A stretch of 22,607 bases of DNA, from positions 1-22,607 of the IMG/VR virus record IMGVR_UViG_3300008113_000690; one strand, 5' to 3'. Both the position numbers and the translations under genes were made by a program. Positions 1-8,412 of the stretch are shown one piece after another (position 1 is the first letter of the stretch; the number at the start of each line of letters is the position of its first letter). The notes under the pieces are model-generated. The model was not told the DNA's origin. It worked only from the letters and a program-made list of their open reading frames with translations, and searched no databases. Source of the DNA: a virus.

Positions 1-30
1 CTCCTATGCTAAAATGAGCATAGGAGTTTT
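1..30 (+). terminator. Rho-independent terminator of the upstream operon
   Basis: A perfect 10-bp inverted repeat (CTCCTATGCT / AGCATAGGAG) with a 6-base loop occupies 1-26 and is followed by TTTT. It probably ends a gene lying left of the window. The 5' arm could also pair with the ribosome-binding site of the next gene (TAGGAG at 38-43). Confidence 0.7.
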
Positions 31-52
31 CCTATTTTAGGAGATTTTGAAA

Positions 53-403
53 ATGGCAGTACAAAAGAATTTTGAAGTAGATCAAAATGCTACTTTTACC
101 TTTGAGGTTCAATACACCTTAGAGGACGAAGTCACACCAATAAGTTTAGTAAATGCAACTGCAAAAATGCAAGTACGTGATACTAAAGGTGGATCTAAAT
201 TAGCATTTACACTAACATCACCGTCTGGTGGTATAACAATTAATGGCGCAACTGGAACATTAACCATTAAAATGACACCTACTCAGACAAATAAACTCTT
301 TTATCCAAAATCTTCTTATGACATTATGGTTGTCGATTCTAACGGGAATAAAATAAAACTCCTTGAAGGGTTTTTAACTCTCAGCAGATCGGTAACTATA
401 TAA
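53..403 (+). CDS. Small Ig-like phage structural protein (BppU N-terminal-like)
   Basis: This 116-residue protein is rich in beta-strand patterns. It opens with the Asn-Phe-x-Val-Asp-Gln and Phe-Thr-Phe-x-Val-Gln-Tyr pattern seen in immunoglobulin-like baseplate or tail adaptor domains, followed by an Ala-x-Met-Gln-Val-Arg strand. The ATG at 53 is chosen because AGGAG at 39-43 sits 9 bases upstream; a TTG at 47 would leave only 3 bases. No signal peptide or membrane segment is visible. Its stop overlaps the next start by one base (TAATG), which implies coupled translation. A role as an adaptor or decoration domain of the tail tip is inferred from fold-like pattern and context. The family call is from memory and moderate. 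Confidence 0.6.
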   Translation: MAVQKNFEVDQNATFTFEVQYTLEDEVTPISLVNATAKMQVRDTKGGSKLAFTLTSPSGGITINGATGTLTIKMTPTQTNKLFYPKSSYDIMVVDSNGNKIKLLEGFLTLSRSVTI

Positions 404-855
404 TGTCAGAAAAAGTAATAGTAACAGAAGTAAAAAATAAAGTAATTATTAAATCCCCTGGGCCACAAGGACCAGCTGGAAGAACAATATTAAATGGCAC
501 TGGTGCTCCCGCAAATAACTTAGGAGTTACTGGTGATTTTTATTATAATACAACTACTACAGATTTTTATGGTCCAAAATTAACAGACTTGTCATGGTCT
601 GGATCATCAGTTATTAAATTTGTACAAGAAGGATCTGATTATTCATATTCTACTTCTTGGGAACTTGCTCAAGTAACTGGACCAGTTTCTGGAATATATT
701 CTGTAACTATTAACCATAACCTAGACTTTTTCCCAAATGCAACAATAAAAGATAGCTCTGGAGAAACAGTAGAAACTGGATTAGAATACATTAATACAAA
801 TACAATAAAACTGACAATGGCTCAACCATTTTCAGGGACAGCATACCTGTCATAA
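403..855 (+). CDS. Small tail-fibre/adhesin protein with short collagen-like start
   Basis: A 150-residue protein. After a short beta-rich N-terminus it has a minimal Gly-X-Y stretch (GPQGPAG, about residues 20-26), then a module with GDFYYNTTT-like strands that commonly follows collagen-like stretches in phage fibres. The C-terminal 60 residues (Asn-His-Asn-Leu followed by Pro-Asn-Ala-Thr-Ile and a Phe-Ser-Gly-Thr-Ala-Tyr end) resemble the small beta-rich tip modules of phage adhesins. It is translated from an ATG that overlaps the previous stop by one base. Binding to host surface glycans is plausible but not shown. The Gly-X-Y region is too short to form a stable triple helix alone. Confidence 0.6.
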   Translation: MSEKVIVTEVKNKVIIKSPGPQGPAGRTILNGTGAPANNLGVTGDFYYNTTTTDFYGPKLTDLSWSGSSVIKFVQEGSDYSYSTSWELAQVTGPVSGIYSVTINHNLDFFPNATIKDSSGETVETGLEYINTNTIKLTMAQPFSGTAYLS

Positions 856-867
856 AGGAGAAATAAA

Positions 868-1800
868 ATGGCAAGAAAATTTTTAGTTAGTTTAGATCTT
901 AACAAAAATGAGTTACTAAACGCTAGATTACAAAATCTGTCTTCCGACCCATCTTCACCAGTGGCAGGTCAGATTTACTTTAATACACAAGACAATGTAA
1001 CAAAATTTTATGATGGCAATCAATGGATTTCAGGGGGGTCTACTAAATTTGGCCTAGAGGCAAATAGACCAAGTCCTTCTAAATCAGGAACCTTATATGC
1101 CGCAACAGACACAAGTACATTATTTTTGGATAATGGAACATCTTGGATTCAAATATCTGTAAATCCTGAAGATTTAGCAGATGCTCTTCAAGAAGCAAAA
1201 GATTACACAGATACTCGTGAAATTGCAATTACATCTGCTTACGAAGCATATGCAGATCAAGCAGAGGTAGATGCAAAAGCTTACACAGATGCTCGTGAAA
1301 CTGCAATAACAACAGCCTATGAATCTTACACAACAACAGCAATTGGTAATTTAATTGATGGTGCACCAGGCTTATTAGATACATTAAATGAAATTGCAGC
1401 GGCAATTAACGATGACGCTAATTATTTCACAACTATTGCAAATTCACTTGCAACAAAACAAGATAACTTAACAGCCGCAAACGGTATTGATATTGATAGC
1501 TCTCAAAATATTTCTGTAAAGCTAGGAACTGGTTTATCTTTTGATGGCTCTGGAAATATCGTTCCTTCAAGCGGATATGGAGTAAGAAAATATTCAGAAG
1601 ATATTGGAGACGGCACAGCAGTTTCTTTTGTAATTCCACACGGCTTTAGTACAAAAGACGTAACAGTTCAAGTATATGAAAAAGCTTCACCTTTTTCAAA
1701 AGTTGAAACAGATGTAGAGCACACCGATGTAAACACCACTACAATTAAATTTGCATTAGCTCCAAGTCTAAATGAGTACAGAGTTGTAGTAATAGGATAA
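868..1800 (+). CDS. Tail-fibre protein with helical stalk and beta-rich tip
   Basis: A 310-residue protein preceded by AAGGAG nine bases before the ATG. Two similar small modules (Gly-x-Ile-Tyr-Phe-Asn-Thr...Phe-Tyr-Asp-Gly-x-x-Trp and a Leu-Tyr-Ala-Ala-Thr-Asp variant) fill residues 30-100. They are followed by an Ala/Glu/Tyr-rich helical segment with repeated [15 protein letters not shown] units (about 105-155), a likely trimeric coiled-coil stalk. Residues about 160-200 ([20 protein letters not shown]) are nearly the same as a block in the fibre at 2805-4226, so the two genes have exchanged modules. The C-terminus is a beta-rich tip like that of the preceding gene. The function is host-recognition fibre or fibre subunit by family resemblance. 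Confidence 0.65.
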   Translation: MARKFLVSLDLNKNELLNARLQNLSSDPSSPVAGQIYFNTQDNVTKFYDGNQWISGGSTKFGLEANRPSPSKSGTLYAATDTSTLFLDNGTSWIQISVNPEDLADALQEAKDYTDTREIAITSAYEAYADQAEVDAKAYTDARETAITTAYESYTTTAIGNLIDGAPGLLDTLNEIAAAINDDANYFTTIANSLATKQDNLTAANGIDIDSSQNISVKLGTGLSFDGSGNIVPSSGYGVRKYSEDIGDGTAVSFVIPHGFSTKDVTVQVYEKASPFSKVETDVEHTDVNTTTIKFALAPSLNEYRVVVIG

Positions 1801-1804
1801 AAAC

Positions 1805-2161
1805 GTGAAGTTAAGGTCTTTACTTAATTTAGCAACACTAGCCTCCGACCCAGCAGGGTCGGTAGGCGATGTGTTTTTTAATACAACAGAAAAAGCCTTA
1901 AAAATTCATAACGGAACAACATGGATTATTCTTTCACAGAACACAGACCCAGCACCATTCTATATGCACACACATACATTTGATGGTGACATACATACAA
2001 TTGATATTGAAAATCCAATAACATTTAAAGATATAAATACTGTAGCAAGTGTCTCAGAAAATATTCCTAAGATAGTAGGGTTTGACGGAGGGTCACCATC
2101 AAACAATGTTACAGATCCTAATTTCTTAGAGTTATCATTACTAGATGGCGGCAATATTTAA
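1805..2161 (+). CDS. Small fibre-associated protein, GTG start
   Basis: A 118-residue protein starting at GTG 1805, four bases after the previous stop, with AGGA (1793-1797) as a weak ribosome-binding site. Residues 5-45 repeat the 'Ser-Asp-Pro-x-x-x-x-Gly-x-x-(Tyr/Phe)-Phe-Asn-Thr...Trp-Ile' module at the N-terminus of the preceding gene. The remainder contains several His residues (MHTHTFDGDIHT) and a Phe-Asp-Gly-Gly-Ser-Pro loop. The His-rich stretch could bind a metal, as in many fibre tips, but this is speculation. It is probably a short fibre or fibre cap that arose by partial duplication. No enzyme signature is seen. Confidence 0.5.
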   Translation: MKLRSLLNLATLASDPAGSVGDVFFNTTEKALKIHNGTTWIILSQNTDPAPFYMHTHTFDGDIHTIDIENPITFKDINTVASVSENIPKIVGFDGGSPSNNVTDPNFLELSLLDGGNI

Positions 2162-2223
2162 TTTTTAGGCAATTATAAATATTATAATGTATAATATAAC
2201 TAAGTCATAATTTAGAGGTAAAA
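2162..2223 (+). promoter_or_regulatory. AT-rich leader with two TATAAT boxes
   Basis: This spacer contains TATAAT at 2183-2188 and again at 2190-2195, and a 7-bp inverted repeat (ATTATAA / TTATAAT, 2172-2188). No convincing -35 box lies at the right distance, so promoter activity is only possible. AGAGGT at 2214-2219 is the ribosome-binding site of the next gene. Confidence 0.3.
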
Positions 2224-2781
2224 ATGGCAACAAACTTTCCAAGCTCTTTAGATACATTAACGAATCCAAACTCAACAGATGCGTTATCAAATCCGTCACA
2301 CTCTCAGCAGCACACCAATCTTAATGACGCTGTCGAAGCAATTCAGACAAAAATTGGTGTAAATGGATCTAATGACTCAACTTCAATTCAGTATAAAATA
2401 TCAGAAATAGAAACAACCTTATCAGATATTGAAAATTCAACTGGGGCAACAGAGACTCTTTTAGGACTAGAGGGAAACAATGACCTTACAATATCAGGTA
2501 TTGAAAACAAAACTACTATAGACTCATTTAATAAAAATCTGTATAGAACATTAGAATACACTGTTCAATTATCTAGAGGATCAGAGTATCACAGTTCTAA
2601 TATTTTAATTTTAAATGATGGCACTAATGTAAACATTGCAGAATCAAACATTATTTCAAACACAAATAATGTTCTGGCTAATCTTACTTTTGAAGAAAAT
2701 TCGGGTATAATTAGTTTATGCGTTACTCCAACGAGTACAGCAGTTACTGCTAGATATTACAGAACAGCACTTAAAGTATAA
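2224..2781 (+). CDS. Small tail-fibre protein
   Basis: A 185-residue protein. Its N-terminal 50 residues (Asn-Phe-Pro-x-Ser-Leu-Asp...Asn-Pro-Ser-His-Ser-Gln-Gln-His...Ala-Ile-Gln-Thr-Lys-Ile-Gly) match a module common in phage fibres. A polar helical segment follows (residues 50-95), and a beta-rich C-terminal domain (about 105-185) ends in an Ala-Arg-Tyr-Tyr-Arg-Thr-Ala strand. The start ATG is set by AGAGGT upstream. It lies in a run of fibre genes with the same plan of conserved N-terminus plus variable tip. A role in host attachment is inferred from family and neighbours. Confidence 0.6.
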   Translation: MATNFPSSLDTLTNPNSTDALSNPSHSQQHTNLNDAVEAIQTKIGVNGSNDSTSIQYKISEIETTLSDIENSTGATETLLGLEGNNDLTISGIENKTTIDSFNKNLYRTLEYTVQLSRGSEYHSSNILILNDGTNVNIAESNIISNTNNVLANLTFEENSGIISLCVTPTSTAVTARYYRTALKV

Positions 2782-2804
2782 AAAAAGCAGTAAAAGGGGA
2801 ATAA

Positions 2805-4226
2805 ATGGCAACAGTAAATAAGAACTTTAGAATCAAACATGGTCTGGTGGTTGAGGGATCAACCGCTACCGTAAATGGCCAAAATGTATTAACCGAAACA
2901 GGTGGAGATGCCTATATTCTCAACCTCGTTGGCGGGGCAACACTTGTAAAATCTGTATCCTCTGACTTTGCAGTAGACGGAGCAGGAAATCTTACAATCA
3001 ACGGATCTTCAGATCTTGCAAGAACTGGAGATATTACCACAGCAGTTAATGCACTAGACACTGATGATATTGAAGAAGGTGCAAGTAATCTTTATCATAC
3101 CGCACAACGTGCAAAAGATGCAGCAGCAGAACTTTTAACAAATGCATCAACAACAAATATTACAATTACAGGAACAGGTGCTGGATTAACAATTACTGCC
3201 GAAAACGGCGTAGCTGATTCAGACACTGATGATCTTACTGAAGGCACAACAAATCTATACTTCACCAATCAACGTGCATTAGATGCAACAGCATCAGCAT
3301 ACGATATATCAGGTTCTGCTTCAGCAGCACAAACTGCAGCAGAAAATTATGCAGACAGTTTAGCAGGAAACTATGATCCAGCAGGCGCTGCTTTAACAGC
3401 AGAAACTAATGCTAATATATATACAGATAGTGAAATCAATGGCTTAGTTACAGATGACATTGAAGAGGGTGTAAGTAATCTTTACTTTACAAATACTCGT
3501 GCTCGTGGAGCAATTTCTGCAGGAACTGGAATCAGTTACGATAGCGGAACTGGTGTAGTATCTGTAGACAATACAATTGCAACAGAGTCTTACGTCAATA
3601 CAGCAATTAGTAACCTTGTTGACGGAGCTCCTGATCTTTTAAATACTCTTAATGAAATTGCAGCAGCAATCAATGATGACGCAAACTACTTTACAACAAT
3701 TGCTAATCAGATTGCAGGAAAGCAAGATACATTAACAGCATCTACAGGAATTACAATTGATGGTTCAAATAACATTTCGGTAACAGCCAATACATATGAT
3801 GCATATGGAGCAGCTTCAGCGGCCCAAACAGCAGCAGAGGCTACAGCTCAGGCAGCACTGGATGATGTTCTTGATGCCACAACACCATTCTCAGACATCA
3901 ATATAAATGATTTTGCAAAGCAGGTAGCTGCTAGATCTACATCACTTGGTTCAGTTGTAGTAACTGCTTATCAGTTCAATAAATCAACATTTAAATCAGG
4001 TAAGTTCTTGGTTAAGATTGACAACGGAACACATAATGAAATCTCAGAAATTCTAGTAACACTAGATTCATCTGACAACGTAGCAATTACAGAATATGCA
4101 ATCGTCGGAACAAATGGTTCAAGAGGAACAATTACAGCAGATGTAGATGGAACTCATTGCCGAATCAGAGTAAATCCAGTAAATGATTCAACTATTACTG
4201 TAGCTGGTACAATCTTTAACGCATAA
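2805..4226 (+). CDS. Large mosaic tail fibre
   Basis: A 473-residue protein with AAAGGGG upstream of the ATG. The N-terminal 20 residues (MATVNKNFRIKHGLVVEGS) match the gene at 4293-4640, so this is a shared attachment module. Residues about 80-240 carry three DD(I/L)xEGxxNLY(F/H)T-type motifs followed by short Ala-rich helices, a pattern typical of long phage fibres. Residues about 255-315 repeat the [28 protein letters not shown] block of the fibre at 868-1800. A further Ala-rich helix leads to a C-terminal beta domain (about 345-473). It is probably a trimeric receptor-binding fibre. The host receptor cannot be read from sequence. Confidence 0.7.
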   Translation: MATVNKNFRIKHGLVVEGSTATVNGQNVLTETGGDAYILNLVGGATLVKSVSSDFAVDGAGNLTINGSSDLARTGDITTAVNALDTDDIEEGASNLYHTAQRAKDAAAELLTNASTTNITITGTGAGLTITAENGVADSDTDDLTEGTTNLYFTNQRALDATASAYDISGSASAAQTAAENYADSLAGNYDPAGAALTAETNANIYTDSEINGLVTDDIEEGVSNLYFTNTRARGAISAGTGISYDSGTGVVSVDNTIATESYVNTAISNLVDGAPDLLNTLNEIAAAINDDANYFTTIANQIAGKQDTLTASTGITIDGSNNISVTANTYDAYGAASAAQTAAEATAQAALDDVLDATTPFSDININDFAKQVAARSTSLGSVVVTAYQFNKSTFKSGKFLVKIDNGTHNEISEILVTLDSSDNVAITEYAIVGTNGSRGTITADVDGTHCRIRVNPVNDSTITVAGTIFNA

Positions 4227-4234
4227 TTAAATAA

Positions 4235-4262
4235 AAGGCTAGGGGAGAGCCTTAATCTCCCC
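4235..4262 (+). promoter_or_regulatory. Two mutually exclusive hairpins between fibre genes
   Basis: AAGGCT (4235-4240) can pair with AGCCTT (4248-4253), or GGGGAGA (4242-4248) can pair with TCTCCCC (4256-4262). The two stems overlap, so only one can form. There is no U-tract after the second stem, so a classical terminator is unlikely. mRNA processing or attenuation is possible. Confidence 0.4.
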
Positions 4263-4292
4263 ACAAAAAACAATTAGGGGATAGTGAACTTA

Positions 4293-4640
4293 ATGGCAAC
4301 AACAGATAAAAACTTTAAAGTTAAAAATGGACTCAATGTCGCAGGAAACGCTACATTTGATTCTAGCGTTATATTGGGATCAACCCCCCTAAGATTTGAT
4401 ACGGCAACAAATAAACTACAGATCCAATTAAATGGAACATGGAAGCCTATTGCATTTACCGAAGACCTGGAAAGCCAAATTGGCTTTACAGATATCGGAC
4501 TAGCAATAGATTACAATGGTCTTCCAATATACACAGTTCAGGCAAATGGAGTAAGCACCACAGCAACTAAGTTCGCTGACGGTGGAACCCCAGAAACCTC
4601 AACATATGGTATGACATTTGATTCTGGGGCTTTAGTTTAA
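4293..4640 (+). CDS. Small fibre protein sharing the attachment module
   Basis: A 115-residue protein. The ATG at 4293 is preferred over a GTG at 4284 because AGGGGA (4276-4281) lies 11 bases before the ATG but only 2 before the GTG, and because from this ATG the protein aligns with the N-terminus of the preceding large fibre (MATxxKNFxxKxGLxVxG). A module ending in Leu-Asn-Gly-Thr-Trp-Lys (about residues 35-50) follows. The C-terminal third has an Ala-Asp-Gly-Gly-Thr-Pro loop similar to Phe-Asp-Gly-Gly-Ser-Pro in the gene at 1805-2161. It may be a short fibre or a partner that occupies the same attachment site as the larger fibre. Confidence 0.55.
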   Translation: MATTDKNFKVKNGLNVAGNATFDSSVILGSTPLRFDTATNKLQIQLNGTWKPIAFTEDLESQIGFTDIGLAIDYNGLPIYTVQANGVSTTATKFADGGTPETSTYGMTFDSGALV

Positions 4641-4649
4641 ATAAAATAA

Positions 4650-4658
4650 TGCTATACT
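4650..4658 (+). promoter_or_regulatory. Extended -10 promoter before the 824-residue fibre
   Basis: TGCTATACT matches the extended -10 form TGnTATAAT with one mismatch. The -35 region is poor. Transcription would start near 4665 and leave a short leader containing AAGGGGA (4667-4673), the ribosome-binding site of the gene starting at 4681. Confidence 0.45.
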
Positions 4659-4680
4659 TAGCAAATAAGGGGAAATAAAT

Positions 4681-7155
4681 ATGTCAACAGTAAGAATTCA
4701 AGTAAGACGAGGTACTGCATCAGAATGGACCTCAGTAAATCCTACACTAGCTGCAGGAGAACTAGGTGTTGAAACAGACACTAGAAAAATTAAAATTGGA
4801 ACTGGAAGCACTGCTTGGACTAGCCTTTCTTACATAGCAGCAGACTCACCAGCAATTACAGAAATTGCACAAGACGCAATTGATCAAGCTCTTTCTATGG
4901 GCTCAGGTCTTACAAAGTCTTATAACGATAACACAAATACAATTTCCCTTGGCATCGACGACTCAATTGTCGCACTTAAATCTTATGTTGACAGCCAGGT
5001 AGGTGGGTTACAAAATACAGTAACTTCAGACTATGTATTATTAGCAGATGTTGGAAATGCAGGTGGACCTGCAAAATTAGATGCTGACGGAAACTTGCTT
5101 GTTCCAAAATCAAGCATTATTATAGAAGGATCATCAGCAGATGCTCATGAAACCACACTAACAGTATCAAATCCAACATCAGATAGAACAATCACACTTC
5201 CAGACTCATCTGGTACAGTAGCACTAACATCAGACCTTGCACCATATGCAACAACACAAGCATTAAATTCCGTAGTATCTTCATTGAATATTCATCAAGC
5301 AGTAAATGTTGCAACAACAGAACCGTTAGTAGCAACTTATGCTGCTGGTTCCGCTGATAACGGCAATGGAACTGGAATTGGTGCAACATTAACAATGAAC
5401 TCAAATGGCACTCTAACAATAGATGGCTTACAAGCAGAAAATGGATTTAGAATATTAGTAAAAGATCAAGCAAACTTAGTTCATAATGGTATTTATGAAG
5501 TAACAATTGCAGGATCAGCTGGAGCACCAGCCGTTTTAACTAGATCTGCAGACTACAATAACTCAGATGTAAACACACCTCTTGATGTTGCTAAAGGCGA
5601 TGTCGTTTTTGTAACAGATGGAACAGAAAATGGATATAAACAATTTTCTCAAATATACGCAGGAACTAACGCAGACGGCTCAGTAAAAATTGGATCTGAA
5701 AATATTGACTTTACTCAAATTTCAGGAGCAGCAACAATTATAGCTGGAAATGGTATAACTAAATCAGGAAACACAATTAGTGTTGATGCTCAAGAATTTT
5801 TAGCAACATCTACCGCATCAAGTACATATTTAACTCAAGCAGATGCAGCAAATGACTATTTGTCACAAACAGATGCTGGGGCTACTTATTTAACTCAAGC
5901 AGATGCAGCTTTAACATATTTAAATCAAACAGACGCAAGTACGACATACCTGTCACAAGCAGATGCAGGTACAACATACTTGTCTCAAGCAGATGCTGCA
6001 ACAGATTATTTTGCTGTTACAACAGATCAAATTGAAAATGCCAATATTAAAATTGGCGCAGGAATTGCAGCAGATAAAATATCAGGAAACGCTGTAACAC
6101 AAGCAGATACAGGAACTGTAACCAATACAATGCTTGCAGGATCCATTGATAATAACAAATTATCAAACTCTACAATTTCAGGCATATCGCTTGGATCTAA
6201 TTTAGAAACATTAACAATTGGAACTGGTTTAAGTGGTACATCTTACAACGGTGGATCAGCAGTAACAATTGCAATTGATTCAACAGTTGCTACAGAGTCT
6301 TACGCAGACACCGCAGCATCAAATGCTCAAGGAGCAGCAGAAGATTACGCTGACGGACTTGCAGCAAATTACGAAGTTGCAGGAGCTGTTTCAACACACT
6401 CATCTGATACAACAAACGTACACGGAATTACAGATACAGCCCAAATTGCTCTTCTAGATGCTGCTACACAGCAATTTACAGGAGACATGGGAATTACTGG
6501 AGACTTAATTGTTGACGGTGACGTAACTGTTAATGGCGGAAGCTTTACAGCAAGCGCTACATCTATAACAATTGAAGATAATCTAGTTCAGCTTGCTCAT
6601 CAAAACGCAGCAAATACCGTAGACTTAGGTCTTGTTGTAGCGTACAATGACGGCGCAGCAAAACACTCTGGTATAGTAAGAGATGTTTCTGCTAATAAAT
6701 GGAAACTATTTAAAGGCGTAACAACAGAGCCTGCTACAACAGTAGACTTTACAGAAGGATCACTTGATGACCTTGAGTTAAATGAAATTAAAACAGCTGG
6801 AGTAGTATTCTCAGACGGCACACAGACCAAAGAGGGTGTTCCTTCAAGAACTCCAATTATTTCAAAGACTGCAGACTATACATTGTCTGCGCTAACCGAG
6901 AGAGATTCATTAATTGAAGTTGACTCTTCTTCAGCAGTAACAATTACAATTCCAACCAACTCAGCAGTTGCTTATCCAATTGGAACAACTCTAGATATTC
7001 TTGGAGTTAACACAGGACTAATCACAATCGCAGGAGATACTGGTGTAACAGTAAATGCTACCCCAGGATTAAAGTTACGTACACAATGGTCATCCGCAAC
7101 ATTACTCAAGAGAGCAGAAAATTCTTGGGTAGTTTACGGCGACTTGAAATCATAA
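4681..7155 (+). CDS. Major long tail fibre with Mtd-like N-terminus
   Basis: An 824-residue protein, the largest here. Residues 3-50 (Arg-Ile-Gln-Val-Arg-Arg-Gly-Thr...Leu-Ala-Ala-Gly-Glu-Leu-Gly-Val-Glu...Lys-Ile-Gly-Thr-Gly) fit the major tropism determinant N-terminal domain used to attach adhesins to virions. A 'SDRTITLPDSSGTVAL' motif at about 165-180 is common in phage fibres. Six 10-residue repeats occupy 383-442. Residues about 610-720 hold an IEDNLVQLAHQNA-type motif known from large fibres. The last 95 residues (ISKTADYTL to the end) are clearly paralogous to the C-terminus of the collagen-like protein at 15034-16137, including VTIxGDTGVTVN and PGLKLRxQWSSATLxKR. It is followed directly by a Phe/Pro-Hint gene, as is that collagen-like gene. 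It is probably a receptor-binding fibre. Confidence 0.75.
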   Translation: MSTVRIQVRRGTASEWTSVNPTLAAGELGVETDTRKIKIGTGSTAWTSLSYIAADSPAITEIAQDAIDQALSMGSGLTKSYNDNTNTISLGIDDSIVALKSYVDSQVGGLQNTVTSDYVLLADVGNAGGPAKLDADGNLLVPKSSIIIEGSSADAHETTLTVSNPTSDRTITLPDSSGTVALTSDLAPYATTQALNSVVSSLNIHQAVNVATTEPLVATYAAGSADNGNGTGIGATLTMNSNGTLTIDGLQAENGFRILVKDQANLVHNGIYEVTIAGSAGAPAVLTRSADYNNSDVNTPLDVAKGDVVFVTDGTENGYKQFSQIYAGTNADGSVKIGSENIDFTQISGAATIIAGNGITKSGNTISVDAQEFLATSTASSTYLTQADAANDYLSQTDAGATYLTQADAALTYLNQTDASTTYLSQADAGTTYLSQADAATDYFAVTTDQIENANIKIGAGIAADKISGNAVTQADTGTVTNTMLAGSIDNNKLSNSTISGISLGSNLETLTIGTGLSGTSYNGGSAVTIAIDSTVATESYADTAASNAQGAAEDYADGLAANYEVAGAVSTHSSDTTNVHGITDTAQIALLDAATQQFTGDMGITGDLIVDGDVTVNGGSFTASATSITIEDNLVQLAHQNAANTVDLGLVVAYNDGAAKHSGIVRDVSANKWKLFKGVTTEPATTVDFTEGSLDDLELNEIKTAGVVFSDGTQTKEGVPSRTPIISKTADYTLSALTERDSLIEVDSSSAVTITIPTNSAVAYPIGTTLDILGVNTGLITIAGDTGVTVNATPGLKLRTQWSSATLLKRAENSWVVYGDLKS
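5827..6006 (+). repeat. Six tandem 30-bp (10-residue) repeats in the long fibre
   Basis: Six in-frame units with consensus Tyr-Leu-(Thr/Ser)-Gln-(Ala/Thr)-Asp-Ala-x-x-(Thr/Asp) occupy residues 383-442 without spacers. The units differ at the DNA level, so they are not brand-new duplications. They probably form a regular shaft segment. Confidence 0.8.
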
Positions 7156-7167
7156 GGAGAATTATAA

Positions 7168-8400
7168 ATGAGTAAGAGATCTGGTAGAAAATCCCAAGCA
7201 GCAAATGACTTTTTAGAGCCAAAACCTGTAGAAAATTTAGTAGCTACAGATGTAGGAACTTCTAGAGCATACAATGACGGAGCAGTAAATCTATCATGGG
7301 AGTTACCTGCAGGATCACCTCCAGCAACCTCTTACTCAATTACAACAACCCCAGCATCAACAACACAAACTACATCTAATACCTCTTTTACATTTACTGG
7401 GCTATCATCAGATACAGCCTATACATTTTCAATAACTGGAAGCAATGCTGCAGGAACTTCTGCTGCTACAACTTCTAGTTCTGTAACAGCAACTACGGTT
7501 CCTCAATCTCCACAATCAGTTTCAGCAGCTTCTCCAAACGCAAACGAAGATGTTGTTTCATGGTCAGCAGGTGCTTCTGGTGGTAAAACAATTACTAGTT
7601 ATACCGTAATATCTTCAGATGGACCATCATACACAAATTCAACTTCACCAAAAACTATTTCAGAAACAGCTGGAACTTCACAATCTTATACAGTTTATGC
7701 AATTAACGATAATGGAACATCAGTAGGAGCAACTACTGGTTCTATTACTACAACAGCACCGTTCTTCCCACCGTTCTTCCCATATTTCCCACCGTTCTTC
7801 CCATATTTCCCACCGTTCTTCCCATTCTTCCCGTTCTTCCCACCGTTCTTCCCACCGTTCTTTCCACCAAGATTCGGTCCATATTTCCCAGCGTGTGTTG
7901 ACGGAGATACTTTAATCTTAACTAGCGAAGGTCCAAAACCTGCTAGAGAGATAAAAGTAGGAGATAAACTACTAACAGTTGATGCTTTAGGGTTAGCCGA
8001 TCAACCTAACAAAACACCTCTTGAAATTAATGTTCAAGATTTGATGATAAGTAACATGGTACACACAGAAGTTACAAATGTTATAGTCTCAGACAAACAG
8101 GACAGAGTTTACTTCAATGGAAACAAAGAAGTTCAGTTTACAGAAACTCATCCAATATTCGTAAAACGAAATAACGAATATCGTGTAGTCGAAGCAGGAC
8201 TAGTACAACAAGGAGATGTTTTAATAAATATCTCAGTAGATAACTTATCTGAAACTTTAGATATGACCAAGGTAATATCAGAAGTTGAAGTGTCTAAGGT
8301 AGATAAAATAACTTTAGATTTAGCAAAAGATGTGTACACATTTAGCTGCGATCCACATAATTGGTACTTCGCAGGAGATATATTAACACACAATAAGTAA
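7168..8400 (+). CDS. FnIII-like adhesin with Phe/Pro repeat and C-terminal Hint domain
   Basis: A 410-residue protein; AAGGAG lies 8 bases before the ATG. In order: a basic N-terminus (MSKRSGRKS); two fibronectin-III-like domains (about 20-110 and 113-196); a repeat of Phe-Phe-Pro and Tyr-Phe-Pro units (198-242); and a Hint domain (243-409). The Hint domain shows the nucleophile Cys243 after Pro-Ala, a block-B Thr325-x-x-His328, and the terminal His408-Asn409. Only Lys410 follows, so no Cys/Ser/Thr is available at +1 and normal protein splicing is not expected. Family knowledge predicts N-terminal thioester formation and cleavage at Ala242-Cys243, with water or another nucleophile as acceptor. 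No endonuclease insert is present. The gene ends a transcription unit, with a strong terminator 13 bases downstream. Cleavage or cross-linking of the adhesive half is inferred. Confidence 0.8.
   Translation: MSKRSGRKSQAANDFLEPKPVENLVATDVGTSRAYNDGAVNLSWELPAGSPPATSYSITTTPASTTQTTSNTSFTFTGLSSDTAYTFSITGSNAAGTSAATTSSSVTATTVPQSPQSVSAASPNANEDVVSWSAGASGGKTITSYTVISSDGPSYTNSTSPKTISETAGTSQSYTVYAINDNGTSVGATTGSITTTAPFFPPFFPYFPPFFPYFPPFFPFFPFFPPFFPPFFPPRFGPYFPACVDGDTLILTSEGPKPAREIKVGDKLLTVDALGLADQPNKTPLEINVQDLMISNMVHTEVTNVIVSDKQDRVYFNGNKEVQFTETHPIFVKRNNEYRVVEAGLVQQGDVLINISVDNLSETLDMTKVISEVEVSKVDKITLDLAKDVYTFSCDPHNWYFAGDILTHNK
7759..7893 (+). repeat. Phe/Pro-rich coding repeat, first copy
   Basis: Tandem in-frame units of CCG-TTC-TTC-CCA and CAT-ATT-TCC-type variants encode alternating PFFP and PYFP motifs just upstream of the Hint cysteine. 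The array is purely pyrimidine-biased on the + strand and likely prone to slippage. Confidence 0.85.
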
Positions 8401-8412
8401 AATAATAATCAC

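Noticed and set aside
7759-7893. Tandem Phe/Pro coding repeat considered as CRISPR array
   Set aside because: The units are contiguous without unique spacers and stay in one open reading frame.
7894-8400. Active splicing intein
   Set aside because: The residue after the terminal Asn is Lys and the last one, so there is no +1 nucleophile and no C-extein; only cleavage chemistry is plausible.
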